Numbered from the stretch's first letter, positions 1-7,609 are shown. The stretch: 11,140 nt of DNA from Spirochaetaceae bacterium (GCA_031265015.1 JAISDG010000099.1:1-11140), one strand, 5' to 3'. The notes: generated from the letters alone by a model not told the origin. Program-made: numbers and translations.

Positions 1-686
1 TTAAGGAACGCTCCGGTGATCACTTTCTGGCCTGCGGTATTGGGATGGATCCCGTCTTCACAGAGAAGGTCTTCGCTCCGCCGGTGTTCCAGAAAAGCGC
101 CCCGCAGATCCACCAGAAGGGATTTTGTTTCGGCGGCGATTTTTCCAATCACCCTGGAATAGTTTTCCTGAAAGCGGTAAATGTTGCTGATGCTTCCCAG
201 CCAGAGGAGGATATTGTCCTTGTTCAGGCCGCCGCAAAACCAGTCGAAAAAGCGCTGGGGTTCCAGGGGCGGCAGGGTAGTCAGAACGGGAACGACGCGC
301 TTTTCTTTAAGGGCGCGGATAATCTGATGGTACGCCGCGGCAAATATATTCAACGGTGTGTGGGGTTCATGTTTTTCTCCGGGGCGTTCGGCGATTTCTT
401 TCCAGTTAAAGTCGCAGTCGTTTCCGCCGTACTCGATAACGGCCACGTCTATCTTTCGCTTTTCCAGCCGTTTCTGCAGGACCGAAACACCTTTGCGGAT
501 GGTACAGCCGAATATGGAAAAATTATCGATGACGAGTGAATGTTTCCGGCCTATTTCGGCAAGGTCGATATGGTTATCCACCCGGTACCGCTTGTTTTCC
601 CCGTCCAGCTGGATGCCCCGCAAAATTGAATCGCCGAAGACGCCGGCGTTTCTTAGGGTTCCTTCATTTTTCTGTTTTGTATTCAC
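1..686 (-). CDS. SGNH/GDSL-type hydrolase, 3' end cut by window edge
   Basis: The reading frame is open from a GTG at 686 to the left edge, giving about 228 codons with no stop. The SGNH catalytic blocks appear in order: GVFGDS with the nucleophile Ser20, IFGCT with the oxyanion Gly60, YGGNDCD with Asn89, and DGIHPN with Asp211 and His214. These families hydrolyse esters or acyl groups; the substrate cannot be told here. There is no signal peptide or membrane segment, so it is probably cytoplasmic. Block V normally lies close to the C-terminus, so only a short piece should be missing. The start is fixed by an in-frame TAA two codons upstream of the GTG (TAA ATT GTC GTG), although no clear Shine-Dalgarno site precedes it. 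It begins 45 bases after the aroF-pheA stop, so it may be the last or a late gene of the same transcript. The family call is firm; the role is unknown. Confidence 0.88.
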   Translation of the reverse strand, partial: MNTKQKNEGTLRNAGVFGDSILRGIQLDGENKRYRVDNHIDLAEIGRKHSLVIDNFSIFGCTIRKGVSVLQKRLEKRKIDVAVIEYGGNDCDFNWKEIAERPGEKHEPHTPLNIFAAAYHQIIRALKEKRVVPVLTTLPPLEPQRFFDWFCGGLNKDNILLWLGSISNIYRFQENYSRVIGKIAAETKSLLVDLRGAFLEHRRSEDLLCEDGIHPNTAGQKVITGAFL

Positions 687-731
687 GACAATTTAGACGC
701 AGGACGCCGGGAAAAGTTGCAGGCCGGAGGT

Positions 732-2762
732 TTACAGCGAACCCCGGTAAGCGCCGAGGAAATGGAAATCTTCGGTATGCTGTTTCAGTTCCTCCATGGC
801 CGCGGCAAAGATCCCTTCCTTTTCGGGGATGCTCACATCCACATAGAACTGGTATTCCCAGGGCTTACCCTGGATGGGACGGGATTCCAGCTTGGAAAGG
901 TTGATTCCCTGATCGGCCATAATTTTGAGGCACGCAAAAAGGGAGCCCGGTTTATCGGCTACGGAAAATACCATGCTTGCCTTGCTGGGCCGTTCCGAAC
1001 CAAGGCTGGGGGGAACCCACGCGCCGCCGATCCGGCGGCTGTCCGGGGAAGGGCCTGAATCGATCTTCCGGCTGATGACAAGAAACCGGGTATAGTTCAG
1101 GGGATTGGTTTCTATTCCTTCCTTGAGGATCCTAAGGCCGTAGGCCTTGGCGGCCGCAACCCCGGCGATGGCCGCGACCTTGACCGCCCCTTCCCTGGCA
1201 ATGGACGCTACGGCGCCGGCGGTATCGTTACAGGCTTCCAGCTGCCAGGCCGGATGCTTACCGAGGAATTCCCGGCACTGGGCAAAGCCCTGGGGGTGGC
1301 TCCTGACGATGGCGATGGAATCCATGGCGGCCCGCTCGTCTCCGATCAGGCAGTGGACGATCCGGAGCTTCACTTCCCCCACAATGGCGATGTCCGGATA
1401 CCGCAGGAAAAGATCGTAGTTTTCGTGGATGCTTCCCGCCAGGCTGTTTTCCACCGGCACAATGCCGGCGCAGGCGGAACCGTCCAGGACGGAGTCAAAA
1501 ACTCCTTTAAAGGACTGAACCTGCATACGGGGGGCATCCTCTCCAAAGATACGCGTCAGCGCCTGTTCGGCAAAGGCGCCGCTTTCCCCGTTATAGGCAA
1601 CCTGTTCCCGGGGAGACCCCGCCGGACCGCCGGCTTCGCTGCCGCCGCCGGCCATGCCGGAGCCGGCAGCTGTGCCAGCGCCGGGCGTCAGCGCTGCCGC
1701 CGGCACAGTTACATGCGGGGGCCGGGGGGTCCGGAGCAGTTCCTTTCCCACCACCGGGGCCAGGGCTTCAATATCCCGCATCAGTTTTTCAAACTGCTCC
1801 GGATACAGGGACTGGGGACCGTCGGAAAGGGCTTCGTCGGGCCGGGGATGCACCTCCACCGTCAGCCCGCCGGCTCCGGCGGCGATGGCCGCCAGGGCTG
1901 CGGAAGCTACCTTGGCCCGGATCCCCACCGCATGGCTGGGATCCACAATCACCGGCAGGTGGGAAAGGGTCTTTACCACGGGAATGGCGGAAATATCCAG
2001 GGTGTTGCGGGTATAGGTTTCAAAGGTACGAATTCCCCGCTCGCAGAGCACCACGTCGCGGGTTCCCGCGGCCAGCAGGTACTCCGCGGAAAGGAGCCAT
2101 TCCTCTATGGTAGCGGAGGGTCCCCGTTTTAACAGTACGGGCCTGCCCAGGGAACCAACTTTCTTGAGGAGTTCGAAGTTCTGCATATTCCGGGCGCCGA
2201 TCTGGAACATATCGGTTAAGTCTTTCATGTCCACCGCCAGTTCCGGGGACACCACCTCGGTTACGATGGGCATGCCTTCGGCCTCTCCCGCTTCCTTCAT
2301 TAATTCCAGGCCCTTCATCCCCAGCCCCTGGAAAGCATAGGGACTGGTCCTGGGTTTGTAGGCTCCGCCCCGAAGGATCACCGCCCCGGATTCCCGGACC
2401 AGGGCCGCGGTTTCCCGGATTTGTTCCCTGCTTTCCACTGCGCAGGGCCCGGCAATCACCGTAATCCGGGAACCGCCGATTTTTACCGGCGGGCAGGAGG
2501 AATCGCCGCCGACCGTAACAATCGAATCTTCCGCCCTGGTTTCCCGGGACGCCAGCTCATAGGGCTTGCTGGTCGCGGCAACCCGTTCCACCCCGGGAAG
2601 AAGGCCCAGTTCCCGAAGATCTACCACCCCCTTGCCTGACGCGCCAAATACTTCATCTTCGCCGAACTGCTGATCCCGAACAGCAAACCCCCGGTCCTTA
2701 AGGTAGATGCGGACCAGTTCCTTGTCATGGGGAGTGATACCCCTGGAAAGCACAACTATCAT
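732..2762 (-). CDS. Fused DAHP synthase (type I-beta) and prephenate dehydratase with ACT domain
   Basis: This is a 676-residue fusion. Residues 1-70 match the ferredoxin-like regulatory domain of type I-beta DAHP synthases. Residues 95-340 are the catalytic barrel, with AGPCAVES, KPRTSPYAFQG, GARNMQNFELLK, DPSHAVG and EVHPRPDEALSDG. The four metal ligands are present as Cys107, His277, Glu303 and Asp314. A Gly/Ala/Pro-rich linker (about 350-385) leads to a prephenate dehydratase domain (387-565) with PVENSLAGSIHENYD and the catalytic NYTRF motif (Thr558). After a second linker comes an ACT domain (596-676) with the phenylalanine-binding ESRP motif (627-629 and following). It should join PEP and erythrose 4-phosphate to make DAHP, and convert prephenate to phenylpyruvate. 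No chorismate mutase domain is visible. The two possible effector domains suggest feedback control at both ends. AAGGG lies 4 bases before the ATG. Parts of the gene could be called aroF and pheA. Confidence 0.95.
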   Translation of the reverse strand: MIVVLSRGITPHDKELVRIYLKDRGFAVRDQQFGEDEVFGASGKGVVDLRELGLLPGVERVAATSKPYELASRETRAEDSIVTVGGDSSCPPVKIGGSRITVIAGPCAVESREQIRETAALVRESGAVILRGGAYKPRTSPYAFQGLGMKGLELMKEAGEAEGMPIVTEVVSPELAVDMKDLTDMFQIGARNMQNFELLKKVGSLGRPVLLKRGPSATIEEWLLSAEYLLAAGTRDVVLCERGIRTFETYTRNTLDISAIPVVKTLSHLPVIVDPSHAVGIRAKVASAALAAIAAGAGGLTVEVHPRPDEALSDGPQSLYPEQFEKLMRDIEALAPVVGKELLRTPRPPHVTVPAAALTPGAGTAAGSGMAGGGSEAGGPAGSPREQVAYNGESGAFAEQALTRIFGEDAPRMQVQSFKGVFDSVLDGSACAGIVPVENSLAGSIHENYDLFLRYPDIAIVGEVKLRIVHCLIGDERAAMDSIAIVRSHPQGFAQCREFLGKHPAWQLEACNDTAGAVASIAREGAVKVAAIAGVAAAKAYGLRILKEGIETNPLNYTRFLVISRKIDSGPSPDSRRIGGAWVPPSLGSERPSKASMVFSVADKPGSLFACLKIMADQGINLSKLESRPIQGKPWEYQFYVDVSIPEKEGIFAAAMEELKQHTEDFHFLGAYRGSL

Positions 2763-2855
2763 GGTACCCTTATAGTAGACAATTCATGGATAAACAGGCA
2801 AGACGAAGGGGGGCACTCTGACCGCTAACGCTCAACGATCGCAGGTTCCCGGCGC

Positions 2856-3761
2856 TTACCTGTTCTTCGTCAGGCCGTCCACCACCGCGAAAAGCTTTAC
2901 CTCGCTTTCCCGGGCCAGGGGGCCCAGGGGAAGCCGCACCGGGCCGGCGGGAAGGCCCGCCCGGTTCATCGCGGCCTTTATCGGGACCGGATTGGTCTCG
3001 ATAAAGGCGTGTTCCATCAGGGGAAGGAGTTCGTAGTGGAGGCGGCGGGCTTCTTCAAAATCGCCGTCCATGGCCGCCTGGACCAGGGCTTTTGTCTTTT
3101 TGGGGACCAGGTTTGAGATAACCGAAATAAGCCCGTCGCCGCCTAGGGCCAGGAGGGGAAGGGTCAGACTGTCGTCACCGGACAAAACCTGAAAAGGAGC
3201 GGCGGTATTTTTCCGGGGCCGGGCGATCCGGGCAATTACCGCGGCCATTTGGTTCACGTCGCCGGAAGCTTCCTTAACCCCGGCAATACCCGGTATGGCG
3301 GCAAGCCGTTCCATCAGCGGCGGGGGGATGTTTCTTCCCGTGCGGCCGGCGATGTTGTAAATGATGATGGGGATCCCCACGGCGGCGGCGGTTTCAAAAT
3401 GCCTGATGAGTCCCGAATCGTTGGGCTTGTTGTAGTAGGGGGTTACTACCAGCGCGGCGGCGGCGCCCAGATCCCTGGCGCGCTTTACATATCCTTCCAT
3501 GTGCCTGGTAGAATTGGACCCCGCTCCGACAATCAGCGGCACGCGGCCGGCGCTTTCCTCTACGGCAATCCTGATAAGCTGTTCTTCCTCGTTATCGTCC
3601 AGGGTCGGCGTTTCCCCGGTAGTCCCCAGGGGAACAAGGCCGTCGATGCCTTCCCCGATCTGCCAGGCAACAAGCCGGCGGAATCCGTCATAGTCCACGT
3701 CTCCGTTTTCCTTCATCGGGGTTATAAGGGCGGTATAGGCCCCCTTGAATACTGCGCTCAC
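2856..3761 (-). CDS. dapA: 4-Hydroxy-tetrahydrodipicolinate synthase (DapA)
   Basis: DapA condenses pyruvate with aspartate semialdehyde, the committed step toward diaminopimelate and lysine. With the start used here the protein has 301 residues, close to the usual 290-300. It is a single (beta/alpha)8 barrel. Key residues are visible: Thr47-Thr48 in GTTGETPTL, the PYYNKP tyrosines (109-110), Tyr135 and Arg140 in YNIAGRTGRNI, and the Schiff-base Lys163 in GVKEASG. The usual proline in YNxPxRT is alanine here, a small oddity. A GTG at 3773 would extend the frame by four codons. The GTG at 3761 is preferred because GGAGG ends exactly 5 bases before it and because the protein then begins MSAVFKGAYTALITP, close to family N-termini. 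The gene follows dapB by 30 bases in the same orientation and is followed by a 93-base gap before aroF-pheA. Confidence 0.96.
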   Translation of the reverse strand: MSAVFKGAYTALITPMKENGDVDYDGFRRLVAWQIGEGIDGLVPLGTTGETPTLDDNEEEQLIRIAVEESAGRVPLIVGAGSNSTRHMEGYVKRARDLGAAAALVVTPYYNKPNDSGLIRHFETAAAVGIPIIIYNIAGRTGRNIPPPLMERLAAIPGIAGVKEASGDVNQMAAVIARIARPRKNTAAPFQVLSGDDSLTLPLLALGGDGLISVISNLVPKKTKALVQAAMDGDFEEARRLHYELLPLMEHAFIETNPVPIKAAMNRAGLPAGPVRLPLGPLARESEVKLFAVVDGLTKNR

Positions 3762-3766
3762 ATTTA

Positions 3767-3771
3767 CCTCC
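3767..3771 (-). promoter_or_regulatory. Shine-Dalgarno site that sets the dapA start
   Basis: On the minus strand GGAGG is followed by 5 bases and then GTG (3761-3759). If translation began at the upstream GTG (3773), this site would lie inside the coding region and that start would have no comparable site. The arrangement favours the shorter DapA. Confidence 0.8.
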
Positions 3772-3791
3772 ACCCTTATGACCGGGGCCTC

Positions 3792-4574
3792 TTAAACGGT
3801 GTTTTCAGAGGTCCCGGCGAGTATGTCCTTTAATACATCGTCCATGGTAAAGATCCCCCGGCGGCCCTCTCCCGCAGCTTGGCGGGGACCGGACCGGACC
3901 AGCCATTCCGCCGCCACCAGGGCGCCTCCCGCAAAACCTTCCCGGTTACGGGCGCTGTGGGTTATTTCGATGGTATCCGAAGGAGAATCAAAAAACAGGG
4001 AATGGCGGCCCGGCGCCGCTCCTGCCCGCAGGCTGGCAAAATGGATTGTGCCGGGTTCCACCGGTTTCTGCGGCGCTTCCCAGAGTACGTTTTTTTTCCG
4101 GCTCATGGAAGCAAGCACCCGTTCCGCCAGGGTTTTAGCGGTTCCCGAAGGGCTGTCCGCTTTTTTGTTGTGATGAATTTCCAGCCCCCCCACGTCGTAG
4201 GCGTCAAAGGGATCCGCCAGTTTGGCGGCATAGGCGGCAATGCGGTAAAAAAGGTTTACCCCCAGGGAAAAATTCGACGCCCACAGCAGGGCCGTTCCCG
4301 CCGCTTCCACCGCGGCGGAAACTTCCGGCAGCGCGTCATACCAGCCGGTGGAGCCGCAGACCACCGCTTTACCCGCCGCCGCCGCGGCCCTGATGTTGTC
4401 CGGGGCCGCGCCGGGCCCGGTAAATTCGATTAACACGTCCGCCAGTTCCGGTTTGTATGTCTCTCCGGGCCGGCAGGAGGGATCCAGAACGGTAACGATC
4501 CGGTGGCCCCGGTCAAGCGCGGCGGCTTCGATCATCCTGCCCATCCTGCCGTAGCCAATCAGGCCGATGTTCAC
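3792..4574 (-). CDS. dapB: 4-Hydroxy-tetrahydrodipicolinate reductase (DapB)
   Basis: DapB reduces the DapA product to tetrahydrodipicolinate with NAD(P)H, in the cytoplasm, on the lysine and diaminopimelate route. The 260-residue protein starts with a Rossmann nucleotide-binding loop, GLIGYGRMGRM (4-14). The catalytic and substrate-binding signature EIHHNKKADSPSGTA (132-146) contains His134, His135 and Lys138. GSTGWY (74-79), NFSLGVN (101-107) and EITHSARNREGFAGGA (203-218) also match family blocks. It is slightly shorter than the E. coli enzyme (273). The start is GTG and overlaps the lysC stop as GTGA, so translation is probably coupled to lysC. AAGGG about 10 bases upstream could serve as a Shine-Dalgarno site. 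The same frame could also be entered by a -1 shift from lysC (see the slippery site). dapA follows after 30 bases. Confidence 0.96.
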   Translation of the reverse strand: MNIGLIGYGRMGRMIEAAALDRGHRIVTVLDPSCRPGETYKPELADVLIEFTGPGAAPDNIRAAAAAGKAVVCGSTGWYDALPEVSAAVEAAGTALLWASNFSLGVNLFYRIAAYAAKLADPFDAYDVGGLEIHHNKKADSPSGTAKTLAERVLASMSRKKNVLWEAPQKPVEPGTIHFASLRAGAAPGRHSLFFDSPSDTIEITHSARNREGFAGGALVAAEWLVRSGPRQAAGEGRRGIFTMDDVLKDILAGTSENTV

Positions 4575-5947
4575 TTTTTTGCCGCCCTTTTTGCGGCTTT
4601 CTTTTTTTCTTCCGGTTCCGTAAAAAAGAAACGGTGCAGCTCGGTCACCAGAGAATCCGCTTCTCCGTCGTTGATGATAAAACTGATGTTGACCTTACTG
4701 GCGCCGTGGGAAACCATCTGTACCTGGATCCCCATTTTCGTGCAGACCCCAAAGGCTTCCCGGAGGATCTCCGAAGATCTCCGCACATCGCCGATGATGG
4801 TTACAATGGCCTTGCCTGTCCTGACTTCTACTCCCGCGTATTCGGACAGTTCCCTGATAACCGCGGCCAGGTCTTTTTCCGCATCCAGGGTCAGGGACAC
4901 GGACACTTCACTGGTGGCCACCATGTCGATAGATATGCTGTTCCTGGAAAACTCCGAAAAGACCCGGGCAAGAAAGCCGGGCTGGCCGAGCATCCGGGTG
5001 GAGGTAATGTCTACCAGGGTAACGTTTTTCTTGCTGGTGATAGCCCGGATCAGGGAGGTGTTTTTGTCCGAACCCGCTTCAATGCGGGTGCCGGGAGCGG
5101 CGGGGTTGTAGGAATTTTTTACCAGCACCGGGGTTCCTATTTTCATACAGGGCTGCATGGCTCTGGGATGAAGTACCTGGGCGCCGAAGTAGGCCAGTTC
5201 CGCCGCTTCGTCATAGGTAACCTTGTCCACCGGCCGGGCGTCTTTGACCAGCCGGGGATCGGCGGTGAGGATGCCGTCCACATCTTTCCAGACCTGAACT
5301 TCTTCCGCCTTGCAGGCCGCGGCGATTACCGTGGCGGATAAATCGGAGCCGCCCCTTCCCAGGGTGGTGATGTTGCCGTTTTCGTCCTTGGCGATAAAAC
5401 CGGTGATCACCGGGAGTATTCCCTCCGCAATCAGGGTCGGGGTAAAGGAAGCGATGCGGACCCAGCTTTCGCTGCGGAGCTCCGCCTGGCCGAAGGAAGA
5501 ATCGGAAAGAAAGCCCACGTCCCAGGCGTCAAAAGCCTGGGCTTTCAGTTTTATCGTCCGCAGGTACGCCGCGGCGATCCGGACGGACATCCGTTCCCCG
5601 AAGGAAACAAGGCAGTCCCTGGTTCTGCCCGTTAATTCCCTGGTCAGGGAGATCCCCGTAAGCAGGCTCCCCAGCTCCCAGAAAAGCGTTTTTATCTCTT
5701 TTTGCAGCGCCGAACCCAGCCCCAGATCGGAAATAGCCTTAAGGTGGATATCTTCTACTTTTTCGACGGAAACAAAACTTTTTTTCAGGGCGGTATCGGC
5801 GGCTTCCAGAAGGTAATCGGTGGTGTCCCCCATGGCGGAAAGAACCAGCAGCGGCCTGCGTTTAAGCTGGCCGCAGACAATTTCCCCCACCTTAACAATC
5901 CGTTCCGCTCCGGCCAGCGAACTGCCGCCGAATTTCATTACTATCAT
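4571..5947 (-). CDS. lysC: Aspartokinase, monofunctional, with two ACT domains
   Basis: The enzyme phosphorylates aspartate with ATP, the first step toward lysine, threonine and methionine. The kinase domain covers about residues 1-295, with KFGGSS (5-10), ELTGRTRDCLVSFGERMS (104-121), GRGGSDLSA (197-205), VWKDVDGILTADPR (219-232) and FGAQVLHPRAM (254-264). Two ACT domains follow (about 305-370 and 378-445), the usual site for feedback by lysine or threonine. At 458 residues it matches the long E. coli LysC type, and no homoserine dehydrogenase is attached. The last 12 residues are unusually lysine-rich (EEKKKAAKRAAKK). ATG at 5947 is preceded by TTTAGG with an 8-base spacer, a weak site; Met4 is a possible alternative. 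It starts 31 bases after the amidohydrolase stop, leaving no room for a lysine riboswitch leader, and ends in a GTGA overlap with dapB. Confidence 0.95.
   Translation of the reverse strand: MIVMKFGGSSLAGAERIVKVGEIVCGQLKRRPLLVLSAMGDTTDYLLEAADTALKKSFVSVEKVEDIHLKAISDLGLGSALQKEIKTLFWELGSLLTGISLTRELTGRTRDCLVSFGERMSVRIAAAYLRTIKLKAQAFDAWDVGFLSDSSFGQAELRSESWVRIASFTPTLIAEGILPVITGFIAKDENGNITTLGRGGSDLSATVIAAACKAEEVQVWKDVDGILTADPRLVKDARPVDKVTYDEAAELAYFGAQVLHPRAMQPCMKIGTPVLVKNSYNPAAPGTRIEAGSDKNTSLIRAITSKKNVTLVDITSTRMLGQPGFLARVFSEFSRNSISIDMVATSEVSVSLTLDAEKDLAAVIRELSEYAGVEVRTGKAIVTIIGDVRRSSEILREAFGVCTKMGIQVQMVSHGASKVNISFIINDGEADSLVTELHRFFFTEPEEKKKAAKRAAKK
4574..4580 (-). other. Candidate -1 ribosomal frameshift site (A AAA AAG) at the lysC-dapB overlap
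   Basis: On the minus strand the last lysC codons read GCA AAA AAG TGA. This holds the heptamer A AAA AAG in the X XXY YYZ phase known from dnaX and several insertion sequences. A -1 slip would read AAA AAA GTG AAC, which is exactly the dapB frame, and would skip the lysC stop. AGGG lies 4 bases upstream of the heptamer, closer than the roughly 10 bases seen in dnaX. I see no convincing downstream hairpin or pseudoknot. The motif and phase are seen directly; that it works is inference. Confidence 0.35.
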
Positions 5948-5978
5948 GAAAAAAACCTAAACCATTTTGCGTTCTTTT

Positions 5979-6767
5979 TCAACGCGGGCCCTCCAAAATC
6001 CGCAGCGCGTTGCCGCAAAGGATCTTCTCCCTGTCGGCTTCGGAAAGCCGGAGGGCCAGGAATTCTTCAAGGCATACAAGGGGATCCCACATGGGAAAAT
6101 CGGATCCAAACAGAAAGCGGTCCGCCCCGTAGATGCCGATAAGTTCCTCCGCCCTCCGGCTTCCTATAAACGGAATGGAACTGGAAACATCCATATAACA
6201 AAACCGGTCTTTAAGATACTCCAGCGCCAGATCCTGCACGGACCAGCCCCCGAAATGGGCGGCCACCACCACCAGGCCGGGAAACGCGTCCAGCACCCGG
6301 GCAAGCCTGGCGGGATGGGAGTAGGGATAGCGGTAATCGCCGGTATGCAGCACCACGGCCATCCCTTCGGCGCGGATGATGTCGTAAACGCTCATCATCC
6401 GTTCATCGTCGATGGTAAACTTCTGCATGTCCGGGTGCAGCTTGATCCCCCGAAGGCCCAGGGCCTTGATGCGCCGGATTTCCGGTTCCGGATTGGGAAA
6501 TTCCGCGTGGATGGTGCCGAACCCGGAAAACTCGGGATGTTCCGCGCAGACCGAGGCAATGTAGCTGTTGATCCCGGTAACCTGCCCCGGAACGGCGGCG
6601 GCGGAAAAGACGACAAAGCGGTCAATCCCTCCCTGTTTTCCCCGGGCCAGAAGATCCTCCGCCGTTCCGTTCCGGCTCGCGGTCAGGCCGTAAAAATCGC
6701 CGATGCTGACGACTGCTTTGGCGGCGATTTTTTCCGGGTAGATGTGGGTATGAAAATCAATAACCAT
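5979..6767 (-). CDS. Amidohydrolase family 2 (metal-dependent TIM-barrel hydrolase)
   Basis: This 262-residue protein carries the metal-site pattern of the amidohydrolase-2 superfamily (the ACMSD and uracil/resorcylate decarboxylase relatives): DFHTH with His6 and His8 at the N-terminus, IKLHP with His111, LHTGD with His141, AAHFGGW with His171 and FGSDFP with Asp223. Members hydrolyse or decarboxylate small cyclic or aromatic substrates; the substrate here cannot be read from sequence. There is no signal peptide. ATG at 6767 comes 2 bases after the stop of the leucine-rich repeat gene, with no good Shine-Dalgarno site, so translation is probably coupled to that gene. lysC follows 31 bases later. 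Its place next to lysine genes does not define a pathway step, since no canonical lysine enzyme has this fold signature. The family is sure, the function open. Confidence 0.9.
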   Translation of the reverse strand: MVIDFHTHIYPEKIAAKAVVSIGDFYGLTASRNGTAEDLLARGKQGGIDRFVVFSAAAVPGQVTGINSYIASVCAEHPEFSGFGTIHAEFPNPEPEIRRIKALGLRGIKLHPDMQKFTIDDERMMSVYDIIRAEGMAVVLHTGDYRYPYSHPARLARVLDAFPGLVVVAAHFGGWSVQDLALEYLKDRFCYMDVSSSIPFIGSRRAEELIGIYGADRFLFGSDFPMWDPLVCLEEFLALRLSEADREKILCGNALRILEGPR

Positions 6768-6769
6768 GG

Positions 6770-7609
6770 CTAACTGTTCAGGGACCAGCTTCCGTCGGCA
6801 TAAATGTAGGTTCCGCTTTTCCTGCCCTGGGAATTGTAATAGGTGTCAAAGCTCGCGTCGGTGGAAAAGAGCAGATTATCATGGGTATCGTAATAATTTA
6901 CCCTGGACGCAAAACTGTTGTTCTTCGGCTTGTTGTTAAAGGCCCGTTTGCCCACTTCTTCTATGCCCTCCGGAATGGTGATGCTGCTAAGCTCGTTATT
7001 GTAAAAGGCGCCGTCCCCGATTTTTTCAACCCCGCCGCCTATGGTCAGAAGGGTGATCCGGTTTCCCGCGAAAGCCCCTTCGCCAACGGAGGTAACCCCC
7101 GGGGGAATGGAGATCCCCGTAAGCCGGTTGTTGAAAAAGGCATAGTCTTCAATAGCGGTTACCGTTTCGGGAAGCTCCACCGTCCGCAGCAGGTTAACCT
7201 GGAAACAGCCCCGGGGGATCACCGTAATCCCCCGGCCGATGGCGACCCGGACCAGCCGGTTATTGGAAAACGCCCCAAACCCCAGGGACGTAACGTTATC
7301 CCCGATAACCAGTTCGGTCAGGTTGTTATCCGCAAAGGCGCCCCTCCCTATGACGGTGACGCTGTCCGGAATGGTTATGCTGGTCAGTTCCTTCCCCGCG
7401 AAGACATAATCCCCAATGGCGGTGACGGGCATGCCGTTGATCTCGCCGGGGATAACCACTTCCCTGACAAAGCCCCTGCACCGGGTGATAGTCAGGGCGC
7501 CGTTGTTTTCTTCCAGGGTGATGGTAAGCCCCGCGGAAGACTGGGCAAAAGCCGGGGAAACCAGCAGAGTGATGAGGGGAAGGATGGAAAAAACACGCCG
7601 CTTCATCAT
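6770..7609 (-). CDS. Secreted BspA-type leucine-rich repeat protein
   Basis: The protein has 279 residues. A signal peptide (basic MMKRR, then a hydrophobic stretch) ends at SPAFA-Q, with likely cleavage after residue 22. Eight leucine-rich repeat starts of the LRR_5/BspA kind (IGxxAF...L..I.IP..V) fall at residues 65, 87, 109, 131, 153, 175, 197 and 219, an exact 22-residue period. A tail of about 50 residues follows, rich in Tyr, Asn and Gly and ending GTYIYADGSWSL. I have the impression that such tails are common in treponemal repeat proteins. In this family related proteins bind surfaces, host matrix or other cells; that role is inferred here. No lipobox or membrane anchor is visible, so it is periplasmic or exported. 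It is the first gene of the leftward cluster. The start is an ATG ATG pair without a Shine-Dalgarno site, downstream of a strong promoter that suggests a leaderless message. Confidence 0.9.
   Translation of the reverse strand: MMKRRVFSILPLITLLVSPAFAQSSAGLTITLEENNGALTITRCRGFVREVVIPGEINGMPVTAIGDYVFAGKELTSITIPDSVTVIGRGAFADNNLTELVIGDNVTSLGFGAFSNNRLVRVAIGRGITVIPRGCFQVNLLRTVELPETVTAIEDYAFFNNRLTGISIPPGVTSVGEGAFAGNRITLLTIGGGVEKIGDGAFYNNELSSITIPEGIEEVGKRAFNNKPKNNSFASRVNYYDTHDNLLFSTDASFDTYYNSQGRKSGTYIYADGSWSLNS

Noticed and set aside
1254..2132. Long plus-strand open frame opposite aroF-pheA, and many similar frames opposite other genes.
   Set aside because: They lie antisense to genes with full catalytic motifs, have low-complexity translations without domains, and are expected in GC-rich DNA.
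2772..2801. Possible promoter before aroF-pheA on the minus strand (TTGCCT, 18-base spacer, TACTAT).
   Set aside because: Both boxes match at only 4 of 6, the -10 box nearly overlaps the ribosome site, and the 93-base gap gives no further support. Such matches are expected by chance.
5948..5978. Lysine riboswitch or leader peptide before lysC.
   Set aside because: Only 31 bases separate lysC from the upstream gene, far too short for the lysine aptamer, and no leader frame is visible.
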